Positions 16,529 to 25,326 are shown, counted from the first letter of the stretch. The stretch: 64,000 nt of DNA from Tectiglobus sp965223355 (GCA_965223355.1 CBDCWE010000003.1:3224001-3288000), one strand, 5' to 3'. Notes: a model not told the origin generated them from the sequence alone. Translations and numbers: made by a program.

Positions 16529-17455
16529 ATGAGCGAACATCAGGAAGACCATCTCGACCGCGCCCCCGATATGCGCGAGGAATACGATCAAATCTACGAA
16601 CAGCCCGACCCGCGCGCCTATTTCAGGATCCTGCACGGCTTGGACTACAGGCTGCCGGAGCTCGCCCGCCCGATTTTCCGCAGCCTGGCCGAGGTGATCG
16701 GCGAGGTCCGCAACACCCGCCCGACGATCCTCGATATCGGTTGCGGCTTCGGTATCAACGCCGCCCTGCTCAAATATCCGGTCGACATGAACCGGCTCGC
16801 CCACCGCGCGCGTGATCTGGACATGGAGGATCTTGGCTCACGCAGCGTCTTTGAGCTGGATCGCAACTATTTCGCCTCCTGGCCATTGCAGTTCAAGTGC
16901 ACTTATATCGGCTTTGACATTTCCCATCACACGGTCGCTTACGCAAAGTCCGTGGGTCTGGTTGATGACGGCTTCGCCCGTGACCTTGAAACCGAGGACC
17001 TCGTCGGCCGCGAAGCCGATCTGATTTCTGCGACCGACCTGATCGTATCGACCGGCTGTGCCGGCTATCTGACCAAGGCATCGTTTGAACGGATCTACGC
17101 AGCCATCGACGGCCAGCAGCCCTGGTTTGGCGTGTTTGTCCAGCGCACCGAGCCGTTCGATGAGCTGCGCACCTCGTTCGAGCGGTCCGGGCTGCGGGTC
17201 GAAAAGCTTGAAGGTGTTACGTTCATCCAGCGTCGCTTCCACTCCTCGACCGAGTGGACACAGTCGCTGATGGCCCTCGAGACTCTCGGCATTCACAGCG
17301 ACGGCAAAGAGGCCGACGGACTGCTGCACGCAGAGTTCTATCTGATCCGGCCCGAGCAAGACGCCGAAGAGCGTCCCTTGGAAGAGATCATCTCGGTCTC
17401 ATCGGGCACCGAGGCCACGTTCGGCGGTTGGCGAGGGCGACCGTGGGGGACCTAA
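16529..17455 (+). CDS. Class I SAM-dependent methyltransferase-like protein
   Basis: This 308-residue protein has a Rossmann methyltransferase glycine motif, ILDIGCGFGINAALL, near residue 75, and a later acidic strand region. The segment YIGFDISHHTVAYAKSVGLVDDGF is consistent with SAM ribose binding. The substrate is not apparent. It follows the RND transporter gene by about 130 bp on the same strand. A long upstream extension of the open frame into the transporter gene is disregarded because family similarity starts at the ATG at 16529. The stop is immediately followed by a multi-hairpin repeat. Confidence 0.75.
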   Translation: MSEHQEDHLDRAPDMREEYDQIYEQPDPRAYFRILHGLDYRLPELARPIFRSLAEVIGEVRNTRPTILDIGCGFGINAALLKYPVDMNRLAHRARDLDMEDLGSRSVFELDRNYFASWPLQFKCTYIGFDISHHTVAYAKSVGLVDDGFARDLETEDLVGREADLISATDLIVSTGCAGYLTKASFERIYAAIDGQQPWFGVFVQRTEPFDELRTSFERSGLRVEKLEGVTFIQRRFHSSTEWTQSLMALETLGIHSDGKEADGLLHAEFYLIRPEQDAEERPLEEIISVSSGTEATFGGWRGRPWGT

Positions 17456-17456
17456 G

Positions 17457-17628
17457 GAACCTCTGAACAAGTCTCAGGTTTCCAAAGGGCAATGCCCTTT
17501 GGCGGGGTTGTTAGGGGCAGAGCCCCTAACATATCGCCGCTTGGCGGCGATCCTTGAGGGGCTGTCCGCCCCTCAAACACCCCGACCAGGGGATGGGTCC
17601 CCTGGACCCCGCACTTATTCAGAGGTTT
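17457..17628 (+). repeat. Multi-hairpin repeat, copy B (best-preserved)
   Basis: This copy shows the full plan of the family. An outer AACCTCTGAA/TTCAGAGGTT inverted repeat encloses five successive palindromes: CCAAAGGGC/GCCCTTTGG, TTAGGGG/CCCCTAA, CGCCGC/GCGGCG, GAGGGGC/GCCCCTC and CCAGGGGA/TCCCCTGG. It lies between the convergent ends of the methyltransferase and EamA genes, starting one base after the stop. A likely role is bidirectional transcription termination or mRNA 3'-end protection, but the shared sequence of loops and spacers across copies indicates a dispersed repeat family. Confidence 0.9.
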
Positions 17629-17647
17629 TCTAGTGGTCTGTTACCTA

Positions 17648-18553
17648 TCAGGTTTGTTCGTTTGCCGACAAGCCGACGGCGCGCAGCAGTCGGCCATCAA
17701 AAATGAGCAACGCCAGCGCAATCACGCCGGCGCCGGCAAACTGGCGATATGACAGCGTTTCGCCGAGCACGACGACCCCGAGGTAGATGGCGCTGACCGG
17801 GATCAGCAGCGTTACCAGCATGGCATTGGTCGGCCCCGACACGGCGACGATGTGAAAGAAGACGATGTAGGCGGCGGCAGTCGACAGCACGGCGAGACCG
17901 ACAACGGCCCCGGCAATCGGCAAACTCGGCATCACCAGCATCGACGCGCGGTCGACAAATAACGCGACCGGCAACAGGATGACGGATGCGCAAAGGAGCT
18001 GGCAGGTCGCGCTCGTCAGCGCCGGGGTCTGGCGCAGGCGCCGCCCCCACAGGCTTGCAAAGCCATAGGAGATAGCGCCGGCCACCACGCAGGCCATGCC
18101 GATTACACTCGATGAATGCCCAAAGACCGCGTCCGGGCCCATCAAAACCGCGACCCCGCCGATCCCGAGAACGACGCCGGCCAACTTGTTCGCCGTCAAC
18201 TTGTCATCGGTGGTGAAACCGTGGGCGATCAACACGGCCCACAGCGGCGTCGTCGCATTGAGGATCGATGCCACGCCGCTGGCGATCTGCGATTGCCCCA
18301 GCGTGATCATCGAAAACGGAATGATGTTGTTCAACACCGCCATCACCACGAACGGCATCCAGGCCGCCGGCGAGCGCGGCAGTGACAAGCCGGCAAACCA
18401 CAGGACCGGCAACAGCGTCAGCGCCGCCAGGCCGACCCGCAACAACACCAGTGTCGCAGTCGGAACATCATGGACGGCAACGCCGACGAAAAAGAATGAC
18501 CCGCCCCACAGCACCGACAACAGGATCAAATACAGCCATTGCGATACGGACAT
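17648..18553 (-). CDS. EamA-family (DMT) permease
   Basis: This 301-residue protein has about ten hydrophobic helices in two EamA repeats, beginning LYLILLSVLWGGSFFFVGVA, which is the typical N-terminal EamA signature. Members export or import small metabolites such as amino acids and nucleosides; the substrate cannot be inferred. The start is set at ATG 18553, with AGGG upstream, rather than a longer frame with a non-membrane 25-residue extension. It converges on the methyltransferase gene, with the multi-hairpin repeat in between. Confidence 0.88.
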   Translation of the reverse strand: MSVSQWLYLILLSVLWGGSFFFVGVAVHDVPTATLVLLRVGLAALTLLPVLWFAGLSLPRSPAAWMPFVVMAVLNNIIPFSMITLGQSQIASGVASILNATTPLWAVLIAHGFTTDDKLTANKLAGVVLGIGGVAVLMGPDAVFGHSSSVIGMACVVAGAISYGFASLWGRRLRQTPALTSATCQLLCASVILLPVALFVDRASMLVMPSLPIAGAVVGLAVLSTAAAYIVFFHIVAVSGPTNAMLVTLLIPVSAIYLGVVVLGETLSYRQFAGAGVIALALLIFDGRLLRAVGLSANEQT

Positions 18554-18696
18554 GCGCGGGTTCCCTGATTGTCTGTTGCCCTGCGGATGTGAGACTTGGT
18601 CGGCCGATCCCGCTGACCGGGCCAGCAACGAGATCCAGGCCGGGGGCGGCCGGGAGGTGAGAGGGGTGGTTCGAGCCAGATCTGAACGGCTTCTGC

Positions 18697-18723
18697 CAGA
18701 TCTGCCAGATCTGCCAGATCTGA
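18697..18723 (+). repeat. Short tandem repeat, 3 x 9 bp
   Basis: Three perfect copies of CCAGATCTG lie between the EamA gene and the phosphatase gene, with a further isolated CCAGATCTG at 18677-18685. Each unit contains the BglII-like AGATCT palindrome, so the region is strongly self-complementary. No gene uses this stretch. Confidence 0.8.
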
Positions 18724-18809
18724 ATGACTACTGAACGGCTATAGCCCGGTTTGCGCGGGCCGCAACCCGTTTCTTGTTCGGGCGTTGACACTCTGGCCGA
18801 AAATCTGTC

Positions 18810-19502
18810 TCACAGCCACGGCGCCAGCGTCGGCAGCGCACTGGCAAGCTGGTCGTAGTGGGAGATCACGGCATCACAATCGAGTTCGCTAACGGGGACG
18901 TCCGTATACCCGAACGTCACCCCGACCACGGGAACGCCGGCCGACTTTGCCGTTAGCACGTCCGTGTTACTGTCACCGATCATAACCGCGCGGGTCGGGT
19001 TGCCGCCGGCCCGGGCGATGGTCCCGAGCAGATGTCGGGGGTCCGGCTTATGGACGGGAAAGCTGTCGCGTCCGGTGACCGCACCGAAACGGTGATTGAG
19101 CCCCAGTTCAGCCAGCAACGGCCACGTCAGGCCCGCGAGCTTGTTGGTGCACACGGCGAGCAACACGCCGCGCGCCTGCAACCGGTCAAGCTCGGGCAGG
19201 AGGCCGGGAAACGGCACCGTGTGGACGGCGATGTTGCGGCTGTAATAGTGAACGAACTCGGGGAACAGTTCATCCACTGCTGGATCGGCGTGATCGAGCC
19301 CGCTGAGTTTGAGACCCGCGCGGATCATTTCCCGCCCGCCAAAACTGACAACCGGGCGCAGAACATCGGGCGCAGCCGGCACCCCGCCTGCCAGCGCCAC
19401 GGCGTGGTTGACGGCCGCGATGAGGTCCGGCGCGGTATCAAACAAGGTGCCGTCCAGATCGAACACGACAATCGCACCTGCCGGCACGGATCTCTGGCTC
19501 AT
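18810..19502 (-). CDS. gph: HAD phosphatase, probable phosphoglycolate phosphatase
   Basis: This protein is about 230 residues, with the HAD motifs FDLDGTLFDT (nucleophile Asp and acid Asp), CTNK (motif II), a lysine in the HKPDP segment (motif III) and GDSNTDVLTA (motif IV). Length and cap region fit Gph, which removes 2-phosphoglycolate produced by oxygenase activity or DNA repair. It is divergent from rpiA, with gor following, a gene neighbourhood shared by many alphaproteobacteria, which supports the name. The start could instead be ATG 19517, five codons upstream. Confidence 0.87.
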   Translation of the reverse strand: MSQRSVPAGAIVVFDLDGTLFDTAPDLIAAVNHAVALAGGVPAAPDVLRPVVSFGGREMIRAGLKLSGLDHADPAVDELFPEFVHYYSRNIAVHTVPFPGLLPELDRLQARGVLLAVCTNKLAGLTWPLLAELGLNHRFGAVTGRDSFPVHKPDPRHLLGTIARAGGNPTRAVMIGDSNTDVLTAKSAGVPVVGVTFGYTDVPVSELDCDAVISHYDQLASALPTLAPWL

Positions 19503-19667
19503 CCCGATCCCATCCATCGCTCGCGTCCAGTTTGCTTTGACCGCTATTCAATAGCGGCAGCGCTGCGTCAAGCCGCCATGTTATCGGACATTGGCCTTGC
19601 CCTGCAGCACAAAAGGGGCCATGTCCTGCATTCCGGACAGCAGATTCAGTTGCAACAAGGCACGCCC

Positions 19668-20393
19668 GTGAGCCCGACAGACAAGAAGAGAGCTGCCGCC
19701 GAACGGGCCTTGGCCTTGATCGAGCCGGGCATGGTGATTGGCCTGGGGTCCGGCTCGACGGCGGGCGAGTTCGTCAACCTGCTTGGTGCGAAAGTCCGCG
19801 ACGGTTTTGAGGTAACCGGAGTGCCGACCTCACGGGCAACCCATAGCCGGGCGGTCGAACTGGCAATCCCGCTGACGAGTTTGGATGCCCATCCGGTTCT
19901 CGATCTGACAGTGGATGGTGCCGATGAACTGGACGATCAACTGCGTTTGATCAAGGGTGGCGGCGGTGCACTGCTGCGCGAAAAGATCGTCGCCGCGGCG
20001 TCCGACGGGTTGATCATCATCGCCGATGATACCAAGCATGTCTCGACGCTGGGCCGCCATCCCTTGCCCGTCGAGGTCGTTGAATTCGGGCTCGGCGCGA
20101 CGCGCACGATAATCGAGGCCGTGGCGGGCGACCTCGGCCTTGAAGGCGACATCACGCTGCGCCGATTGTCCGCGGACCAGGCGTTCAAGACCGACAGCGG
20201 TCATCTGATCCTCGATTGCGCGTTCGGTGCGATACCCGAGCCGGAGGTGCTCGCAGAATGGCTTGATAGCATTCCCGGCGTCGTTGAGCATGGCCTGTTC
20301 ATCGAGATGGCGGATTTAGCAATTGTCGCCGGCGATGACGGCGTTACGCTGATTGAGGCGGTAGCGGATCGCGACGCTCCCATCCACACCTGA
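19668..20393 (+). CDS. rpiA: Ribose-5-phosphate isomerase A
   Basis: This 241-residue protein carries the RpiA motifs GLGSGSTAGEF, VDGADELD, IKGGGGALLREKI and a conserved ADDTKHV. It interconverts ribose 5-phosphate and ribulose 5-phosphate in the pentose phosphate pathway. GTG 19668 is chosen because AAGG lies eight bases upstream and the family N-terminus begins there; the frame stays open far upstream over the antisense of gph, which is not coding. gor follows 44 bp downstream, consistent with co-transcription of an isomerase of the pentose pathway with an NADPH-using reductase. Confidence 0.93.
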   Translation: MSPTDKKRAAAERALALIEPGMVIGLGSGSTAGEFVNLLGAKVRDGFEVTGVPTSRATHSRAVELAIPLTSLDAHPVLDLTVDGADELDDQLRLIKGGGGALLREKIVAAASDGLIIIADDTKHVSTLGRHPLPVEVVEFGLGATRTIIEAVAGDLGLEGDITLRRLSADQAFKTDSGHLILDCAFGAIPEPEVLAEWLDSIPGVVEHGLFIEMADLAIVAGDDGVTLIEAVADRDAPIHT

Positions 20394-20437
20394 TCCGGAC
20401 CTTCCGGGCCCACCACCATCGATCCCACGGAGTGACA

Positions 20438-21808
20438 ATGAGCCAGTACGACTACGACCTGTTCGTCATCGGTGGCGGTTCTGGCGGCGTGCGCGCAGCC
20501 CGCATTGCGGCGGGCTACGGAGCCCGCGTCGCCGTGGCGGAGGAATACCGATTTGGCGGCACGTGCGTCATTCGCGGCTGCGTTCCCAAGAAGCTGCTGG
20601 TCTACGCCAGCCGCTTTCGTGACGAATTCGAGGATGCGGTTGGTTTTGGTTGGAGCAAGGTGGCGCCCGACTTCAGTTGGCCCAAGCTGATTGCCAACAA
20701 GGACAAGGAAATTGCGCGTCTTGAAGCGATCTATTTGCGCAATCTCGAAAGTGTCGATGTGACCGCGTTCAAGACCCGCGCCGTGCTTGAGGACGCGCAC
20801 ACCGTCCGTCTGACTGGTGACGAGCGAACCGTCACCGCAGACAAAGTTCTGATCGCCACAGGCGGCACGGTCAACCTCGACGACAATTTGGCCGGCATCG
20901 AGCATGTCATTTCCTCGAACGAAGCCTTTCATCTGCGCGAGCTCCCAAAGCGCGTTGTGATTGCCGGTGGCGGTTATATCGCGGTCGAATTCGCCGGCAT
21001 CTTTGCCGGGCTTGGCGCCGAGACGACATTGATTTATCGCGGCGAGAAGATCCTGCGCGGCTTCGATGATGATCTGCGCGACGGCCTCAGCGAAGAATAC
21101 GATCGCCGCGGTATCAAGATTATCACCGGCGAAGTGTTCTCGAAGATCGAACGGCGCGATGGCCAGTTGCTCGGCCACACCAGCGGTGACAGGACGCTTG
21201 CAGCGGATCAGATCATGTTCGCCATCGGTCGCAGCCCGAACACCACCGGTCTCGGTCTCGAAAGCGCCGGCGTTGCGCTCGGCGGCAAAGGCGAAATCAT
21301 TGTCAACGATCAGTCCCAGACTTCGGTGGCCAACATCTATGCCGTCGGCGACGTCACCAACCGCGTCAATCTGACACCGGTTGCCATTCGTGAAGGACAT
21401 GCCTTTGCCGACAGCGTGTTCGGCAACGCCCCGCGCACCACCAGCTATGACATGATCCCGACCGCCGTGTTCTCCACGCCCGAGATCGGCACCGTCGGCC
21501 TGCCGGAGCATGAAGCGCGCGATCAGGTTGCAAATCTCGATGTCTACAAATCGCGCTTCCGACCAATGAAGGGCACGATCTCCGGCCGCGATGAGCGCAT
21601 GATCATGAAACTGCTGGTCAACGCCGATGATCAGCGCGTCGTCGGCTGCCATATCCTCGGACCCGATGCCGGCGAAATCGTGCAGATGGCGGCGATCGCC
21701 ATGCGTATGGGTGCAACCAAGATGGACTTCGATGCCACCATGGCCCTGCACCCGAGCGCTGCCGAAGAACTCGTAACCATGCGCGAGAAGTGGCCATCCG
21801 GAAGTTAG
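20438..21808 (+). CDS. gor: Glutathione-disulfide reductase
   Basis: This 456-residue flavoprotein has an FAD-binding GGGSGGVRAAR motif, the redox disulfide in GGTCVIRGCVPKK (two cysteines five apart), a second dinucleotide motif GGGYIAVEFAGI for NADPH, FAD motif NIYAVGD, and the interface LHPSAAEELVTM with the catalytic His-Glu. The pattern is glutathione reductase rather than mercuric or dihydrolipoyl reductase. It recycles GSSG to GSH using NADPH. GGAG precedes the ATG at 20438. A multi-hairpin repeat begins directly after the stop. Confidence 0.94.
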   Translation: MSQYDYDLFVIGGGSGGVRAARIAAGYGARVAVAEEYRFGGTCVIRGCVPKKLLVYASRFRDEFEDAVGFGWSKVAPDFSWPKLIANKDKEIARLEAIYLRNLESVDVTAFKTRAVLEDAHTVRLTGDERTVTADKVLIATGGTVNLDDNLAGIEHVISSNEAFHLRELPKRVVIAGGGYIAVEFAGIFAGLGAETTLIYRGEKILRGFDDDLRDGLSEEYDRRGIKIITGEVFSKIERRDGQLLGHTSGDRTLAADQIMFAIGRSPNTTGLGLESAGVALGGKGEIIVNDQSQTSVANIYAVGDVTNRVNLTPVAIREGHAFADSVFGNAPRTTSYDMIPTAVFSTPEIGTVGLPEHEARDQVANLDVYKSRFRPMKGTISGRDERMIMKLLVNADDQRVVGCHILGPDAGEIVQMAAIAMRMGATKMDFDATMALHPSAAEELVTMREKWPSGS

Positions 21809-21809
21809 G

Positions 21810-21981
21810 GAGCTTCTGAAGAGGTCCGGGGTCCAGGGGATGATCCCCTGGTCGGGGTGTTTGAGGGGCTGAAAGCCCCTCAAGGATCGCCGCAACGCGG
21901 CGATATGTTAAGGGCTCTGCCCTTAACGATCCCGCCAAAGGGCCTTGCCCTTTGGAAACCTGAGACGTGTTCAGAGGTTCC
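21810..21981 (-). repeat. Multi-hairpin repeat, copy C (inverted)
   Basis: This is a well-preserved copy in the opposite orientation to copy B. Reading left to right, it shows CCAGGGGA/TCCCCTGG, GAGGGGC/GCCCCTC, CGCCG/CGGCG, TTAAGGGC/GCCCTTAA and CCAAAGGGC/GCCCTTTGG, then the TTCAGAGGTT end. It begins right after the gor stop codon and precedes the SDR gene on the same strand, so it could act as the gor terminator. Confidence 0.88.
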
Positions 21982-22093
21982 TTGACAGGATTAAGGATCG
22001 TGGCGCGGCGGTGTTGCTTTGATTTCGGGCTCGGGCAATTGCTGTGGTTTGTGCGGCATCGGTTGTGGCCCGACGACTGGCGAGGACAACGAC

Positions 22094-22849
22094 ATGACGC
22101 GGCTTGACAACAAGATTGCCCTGATCACCGGCGCCGGTGCCGGTATCGGCCGGGAAACGGCACGCCTGTTTGCCAGCGAGGGCGCCACGGTCTACCTGGC
22201 CGACGTTGACGATGCTGCCGTGGCCGAGGCTGAACGGCTCATTCAGGCCGCCGGAGGCCGGGCCGTTGCAGTCGTCTGTGACGTCTCGCGCGGCCAGGAC
22301 GTTGCGGCGGTTTTCCGCCGGATCAAAGGCGATCACGGCCGGCTGCACGTCATCATCAACAATGCCGGGCTCAATGTGCGCGGTGATTTTCGCCATATGT
22401 CCGACCACGATTGGGAAAAGATCCGGGAGGTCAATCTCGATGGTGTTGTGCGCATTGCGCGGGATGGTTTCGACTTGATGCGCGCGGCTGGCAACGCCTC
22501 CCTGGTCAATCTCGCTTCCATCATGGGCCACCGCGGCCTGCGCCAGTTGGCGGGGTACTCGGCCACAAAAGGCGCGGTCTCGGCGCTCACACGCGCGCTC
22601 GCCGTCGAATATGCGCCCTTCGCAATTCGCGTCAACGCGCTCGCGCCGGGCTTCATTGCTACGGCCCTGACGGAACGCGTCCTGCGCAACCCCGTGATCA
22701 ACAAAGCCCTGCTCGATCAAACGCCGCTGCGCCGCTTTGGCGAGGCCGCAGACGTCGCCCGCGCTGCCCTGTTTTTTGCTTCAGACGATTCCGCCTTTAT
22801 CACCGGAGCGGAGCTGGCGGTGGACGGCGGCATGGCCGCCGGCCTCTGA
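22094..22849 (+). CDS. Short-chain dehydrogenase/reductase (SDR)
   Basis: This 251-residue classical SDR has TGAGAGIGRE (NAD(P) binding), NNAG, a catalytic serine in LASIMG, YSATKGA (Tyr-x3-Lys) and a C-terminal VDGGMAAGL typical of the FabG/BKR-like branch. Asp at the end of strand two (YLADVD) suggests NAD preference. GAGGA lies seven bases upstream of the ATG at 22094. The phytanoyl-CoA-dioxygenase-like and CoA-ester-lyase-like genes follow, so a catabolic role toward an acyl or alcohol substrate is possible. Confidence 0.88.
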   Translation: MTRLDNKIALITGAGAGIGRETARLFASEGATVYLADVDDAAVAEAERLIQAAGGRAVAVVCDVSRGQDVAAVFRRIKGDHGRLHVIINNAGLNVRGDFRHMSDHDWEKIREVNLDGVVRIARDGFDLMRAAGNASLVNLASIMGHRGLRQLAGYSATKGAVSALTRALAVEYAPFAIRVNALAPGFIATALTERVLRNPVINKALLDQTPLRRFGEAADVARAALFFASDDSAFITGAELAVDGGMAAGL

Positions 22850-22904
22850 CAACAGCGATCGTCATGGGCTGTCTGATGCGGTTTGCGCCAATCGATCAGC
22901 GCAA

Positions 22905-23169
22905 ATACCAGCCCGCACAAATCTTGACCCGCTTCATGGATTCTGGCGGCTCACTCGGGCAGGCGCGGCATGCCGCGCGATGCGGTGCATCGGGCAAACG
23001 TCGCAACGCCCCCGATGGGCCGCCAGGACCCACCCTTGAGCGCCGGGCGCATTTTGCCGCCAGCTGCGTTGGGTGCCGCTTGTGGTACGCGTACCACGGC
23101 ACGACACCTGCCTGACTGGCGACAAAAATCGCTCCGGTGAAACGGATCAATATTTATGCGGGCTGGTAT
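22905..23169. repeat. 265-bp element with 32-bp terminal inverted repeats
   Basis: The segment 22905-22936 is repeated in inverted form at 23138-23169, with 28 of 32 bases matching; the outer ends are ATACCAGCCCGCA and its complement. The 201 bp between them hold no plausible gene. The arrangement resembles a miniature inverted-repeat transposable element. A 13-bp identical half-end occurs again alone at 50518-50530. The remainder of the 399-bp gap between the SDR and dioxygenase genes holds only the promoter region and ribosome binding site of the latter. Confidence 0.6.
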
Positions 23170-23248
23170 AATCTCTTCCCCCGGCGCGTCGGCTCTTGCA
23201 CAATGGCCGGCGCCGGTAGCCCTCTGCCGGATGCAAAGGAGGAAGCAC

Positions 23249-24145
23249 ATGACACCCGAGGAAATCCTGGCTTATCCCGCGCGGGTCCTGTCCCAATCCC
23301 AACGCGAGCACTATTTCGAGCATGGCTACGTTGGTGTCCAGAACCTGGTTCCGCAAGCAACCGTCGATGAATTGAACCGGGTCACCAACGCATTCATTGA
23401 CGAAAGCCGCAACGAGACATCGCCTGGACATATCTACGATATCGGGCCCGGCCATTGCTTTGATCATCCGGTGTTGCGGCGCCTGAAACGCCCGGACGAA
23501 CGTCACGAGGTCTACTGGAACTTTGCCAAGGGGCTGATCGCGGATGTCGCCGCCGATCTTGTCGGACCGAACGTGATCTTTCATCATTCCAAGTTGAACT
23601 TCAAATGGTTCGATGAGGGCGACACCGTCAAGTGGCATCAGGATATCCAGTTCTTTCCCCACACCAACTACAATGTGCTGACCATCGGCTGCTATCTGGC
23701 CGATACCGACATGCAGAACGGGCCGTTGGCCCTGTTGCCGGGGTCCCACAACCAACCGCTCTACGACCAGTATGATGAAAACGGCAACTGGACCGGAATG
23801 CTCAGTGCGGCAGATGCCGAGGCAATCGACATGAGTAAGGTCGACTATCTGACGGGGGCGGCAGGCTCGATCACCATCCACAATGCGCGCGCGTTGCACT
23901 ATTCGCCGTCGAGCAAGTCGCCGAAGCCGCGCCCGCTGTTGCTCAACTGTTATTCCGCGGCTGACGCCAAAGCCTACACCCCGCACCCCGACCCCTCCGC
24001 ACACGCCTACGAACTGGTGCGCGGCGAGCCGGTGCGCTGGGCCAGTCATGATCCGCGCCCGTGCCAGATCCCGCCTGATTGGTCGGGCGGTTACACGTCG
24101 ATCTTTGCGGCCCAGTCCGGGGAGGACAAGCCGGCGGCGGGATGA
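23249..24145 (+). CDS. Phytanoyl-CoA dioxygenase (PhyH) family protein
   Basis: This 298-residue protein fits the Fe(II)/2-oxoglutarate-dependent PhyH family. WHQD supplies the His and Asp of the iron site, and HNARALHYS provides the distal His and the region of the 2-oxoglutarate-binding Arg. A strong AAAGGAGG ribosome binding site precedes the ATG at 23249, which also excludes the upstream in-frame extension. Family members hydroxylate diverse acyl, amine or natural-product substrates, so the substrate is unknown. The CoA-ester-lyase-like gene follows after 54 bp and is likely co-transcribed. Confidence 0.87.
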   Translation: MTPEEILAYPARVLSQSQREHYFEHGYVGVQNLVPQATVDELNRVTNAFIDESRNETSPGHIYDIGPGHCFDHPVLRRLKRPDERHEVYWNFAKGLIADVAADLVGPNVIFHHSKLNFKWFDEGDTVKWHQDIQFFPHTNYNVLTIGCYLADTDMQNGPLALLPGSHNQPLYDQYDENGNWTGMLSAADAEAIDMSKVDYLTGAAGSITIHNARALHYSPSSKSPKPRPLLLNCYSAADAKAYTPHPDPSAHAYELVRGEPVRWASHDPRPCQIPPDWSGGYTSIFAAQSGEDKPAAG

Positions 24146-24199
24146 TGTCGTCCCGCCATCCATTACCACAACAGCGATCTGTCAATCCCAGGTGCATCA

Positions 24200-25060
24200 A
24201 TGACCATCGAGCGTGTTGTCCGGCCGCGCCGGAGCTTCATCTTCTCCCCGGGCCTGCGCCCGGAAATGTTTGCGAAGGCGCTGGCGTCCGGCACCGATAT
24301 TGTCTGTGTCGAACTCGAAGACGGCATTGCGCCCAAGGACAAGGCGGTTGCGCGCCAGCGCGCGTTGGCGCTGTTCTGCGAGCCGCAGGCCGATGACGGA
24401 GTTGAACGGATCGTGCGCATCAATTGTCTGCGCGATCCGTTCGGGCTGGCGGACGTACAAGCGATCCTCGAAACCGATACGCCGCCGCCGGCCCTCATGC
24501 TGCCCAAAGTCAAGACACCGGACGAAATCGTCTGGCTCGATGATCTGCTGGGAGAACGCGGCCATGCCTGCCGACTGCACGTCATCATCGAGACCAATGC
24601 CGGCCTCGAAGCTGTCTATGACATCGCCAAGGCGAGCTCGCGCATTGACGCGCTGTTCTTCGGCGGTGTCGATATGGCCGCCGAACTGCGGTGCAAGAAC
24701 GCCTACGAGCCGCTCCTCTACGCCCGCTCGCGCATTGCCCACGCTGCCGCCGGCGCCGGCCTGGACGTCATCGACGTGCCGTACCTGGATCTTGAAGATG
24801 CCGATGGTATGCGCCGCGAGGCGGAACTTGTACGCGACCTCGGCTTTGGCGGCAAAGGATCAATCCACCCCAAGCAAATCGCCATCCTCAATGAGGTGTT
24901 CACACCGACATCCGAGCAGATCGCGCACGCGCGCCGCATCATCGCCGCCTTCGCAGAGGCCGATACGGGCCTCGTCGTCATCGATGGTAAACTGATCGAG
25001 AAGCCGGTCCTGCGCGATATGCACCGCATTCTCGCGATTGCCGATCGGATCGCCGGCTAG
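24200..25060 (+). CDS. HpcH/HpaI aldolase-fold CoA ester lyase
   Basis: This 286-residue protein resembles the citrate lyase beta subunit/malyl-CoA lyase group. SFIFSPGLRPEMFAKAL and VELEDGIAPKDKA are the characteristic N-terminal strands (the acidic residues help bind magnesium), followed by IIETNAGLEAVYDI and GGKGSIHPKQI near the C-terminus. Such enzymes cleave or form beta-hydroxyacyl-CoA esters. Nothing nearby encodes citrate lyase alpha or gamma chains, so it is probably a stand-alone CoA ester lyase, perhaps acting with the dioxygenase upstream. Confidence 0.88.
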   Translation: MTIERVVRPRRSFIFSPGLRPEMFAKALASGTDIVCVELEDGIAPKDKAVARQRALALFCEPQADDGVERIVRINCLRDPFGLADVQAILETDTPPPALMLPKVKTPDEIVWLDDLLGERGHACRLHVIIETNAGLEAVYDIAKASSRIDALFFGGVDMAAELRCKNAYEPLLYARSRIAHAAAGAGLDVIDVPYLDLEDADGMRREAELVRDLGFGGKGSIHPKQIAILNEVFTPTSEQIAHARRIIAAFAEADTGLVVIDGKLIEKPVLRDMHRILAIADRIAG

Positions 25061-25078
25061 GTGATTGAGACCACTAGT
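25059..25078 (+). repeat. 20-bp repeated motif also found next to hairpin element copy 2
   Basis: TAGGTGATTGAGACCACTAG here differs at one base from the sequence at 4927-4946. At this locus it overlaps the CoA lyase stop codon and is followed by unrelated sequence instead of the 131-bp element. The palindromic GTGATTGAGACCAC core suggests a protein or RNA recognition site, or an empty insertion target. Confidence 0.5.
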
Positions 25079-25156
25079 TCCTCGTGAAAGGGTCTCTCGG
25101 CTACGCTCCGGTGTCCTTTTTCGCGCTGAGAATTGAGGGAAATTCAAATCTTAGGG

Positions 25157-25326
25157 AACCTCTGAACAAGTCTCAGGTTTCCAAAGGGCAAGGCCCTTTG
25201 GCGGGATCGTTAAGGGCCGAGCCCTTAACATATCGCCGCCAAGCGGCGATCCTTGAGGGGCTTTCAGCCCCTCAAACACCCCGACCAGGGGTGATCCCCT
25301 GGACCCCGGACTTATTCAGACGTTCC
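25157..25326 (+). repeat. Multi-hairpin repeat, copy D
   Basis: This well-preserved copy is in the same orientation as copy B, with all five internal palindromes (CCAAAGGGC/GCCCTTTGG, TTAAGGGC/GCCCTTAA, CGCCGC/GCGGCG, GAGGGGC/GCCCCTC and CCAGGGG/CCCCTGG) and the AACCTCTGAA start. It lies between the convergent ends of the CoA lyase and HerA-like ATPase genes. The rest of this 335-bp gap shows no gene. Confidence 0.88.

Noticed and set aside
19032..19667. Upstream extension of rpiA
   Set aside because: The extension lies antisense to gph and has no similarity to RpiA; GTG 19668 has a proper ribosome binding site.
20201..21895. 564-codon open frame on the minus strand over gor
   Set aside because: Antisense shadow; gor is complete with its redox cysteines, and the antisense product has no family signature.
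23147..24169. Minus-strand frame over the PhyH-like gene
   Set aside because: The plus-strand gene has a near-perfect ribosome binding site and iron-binding motif.
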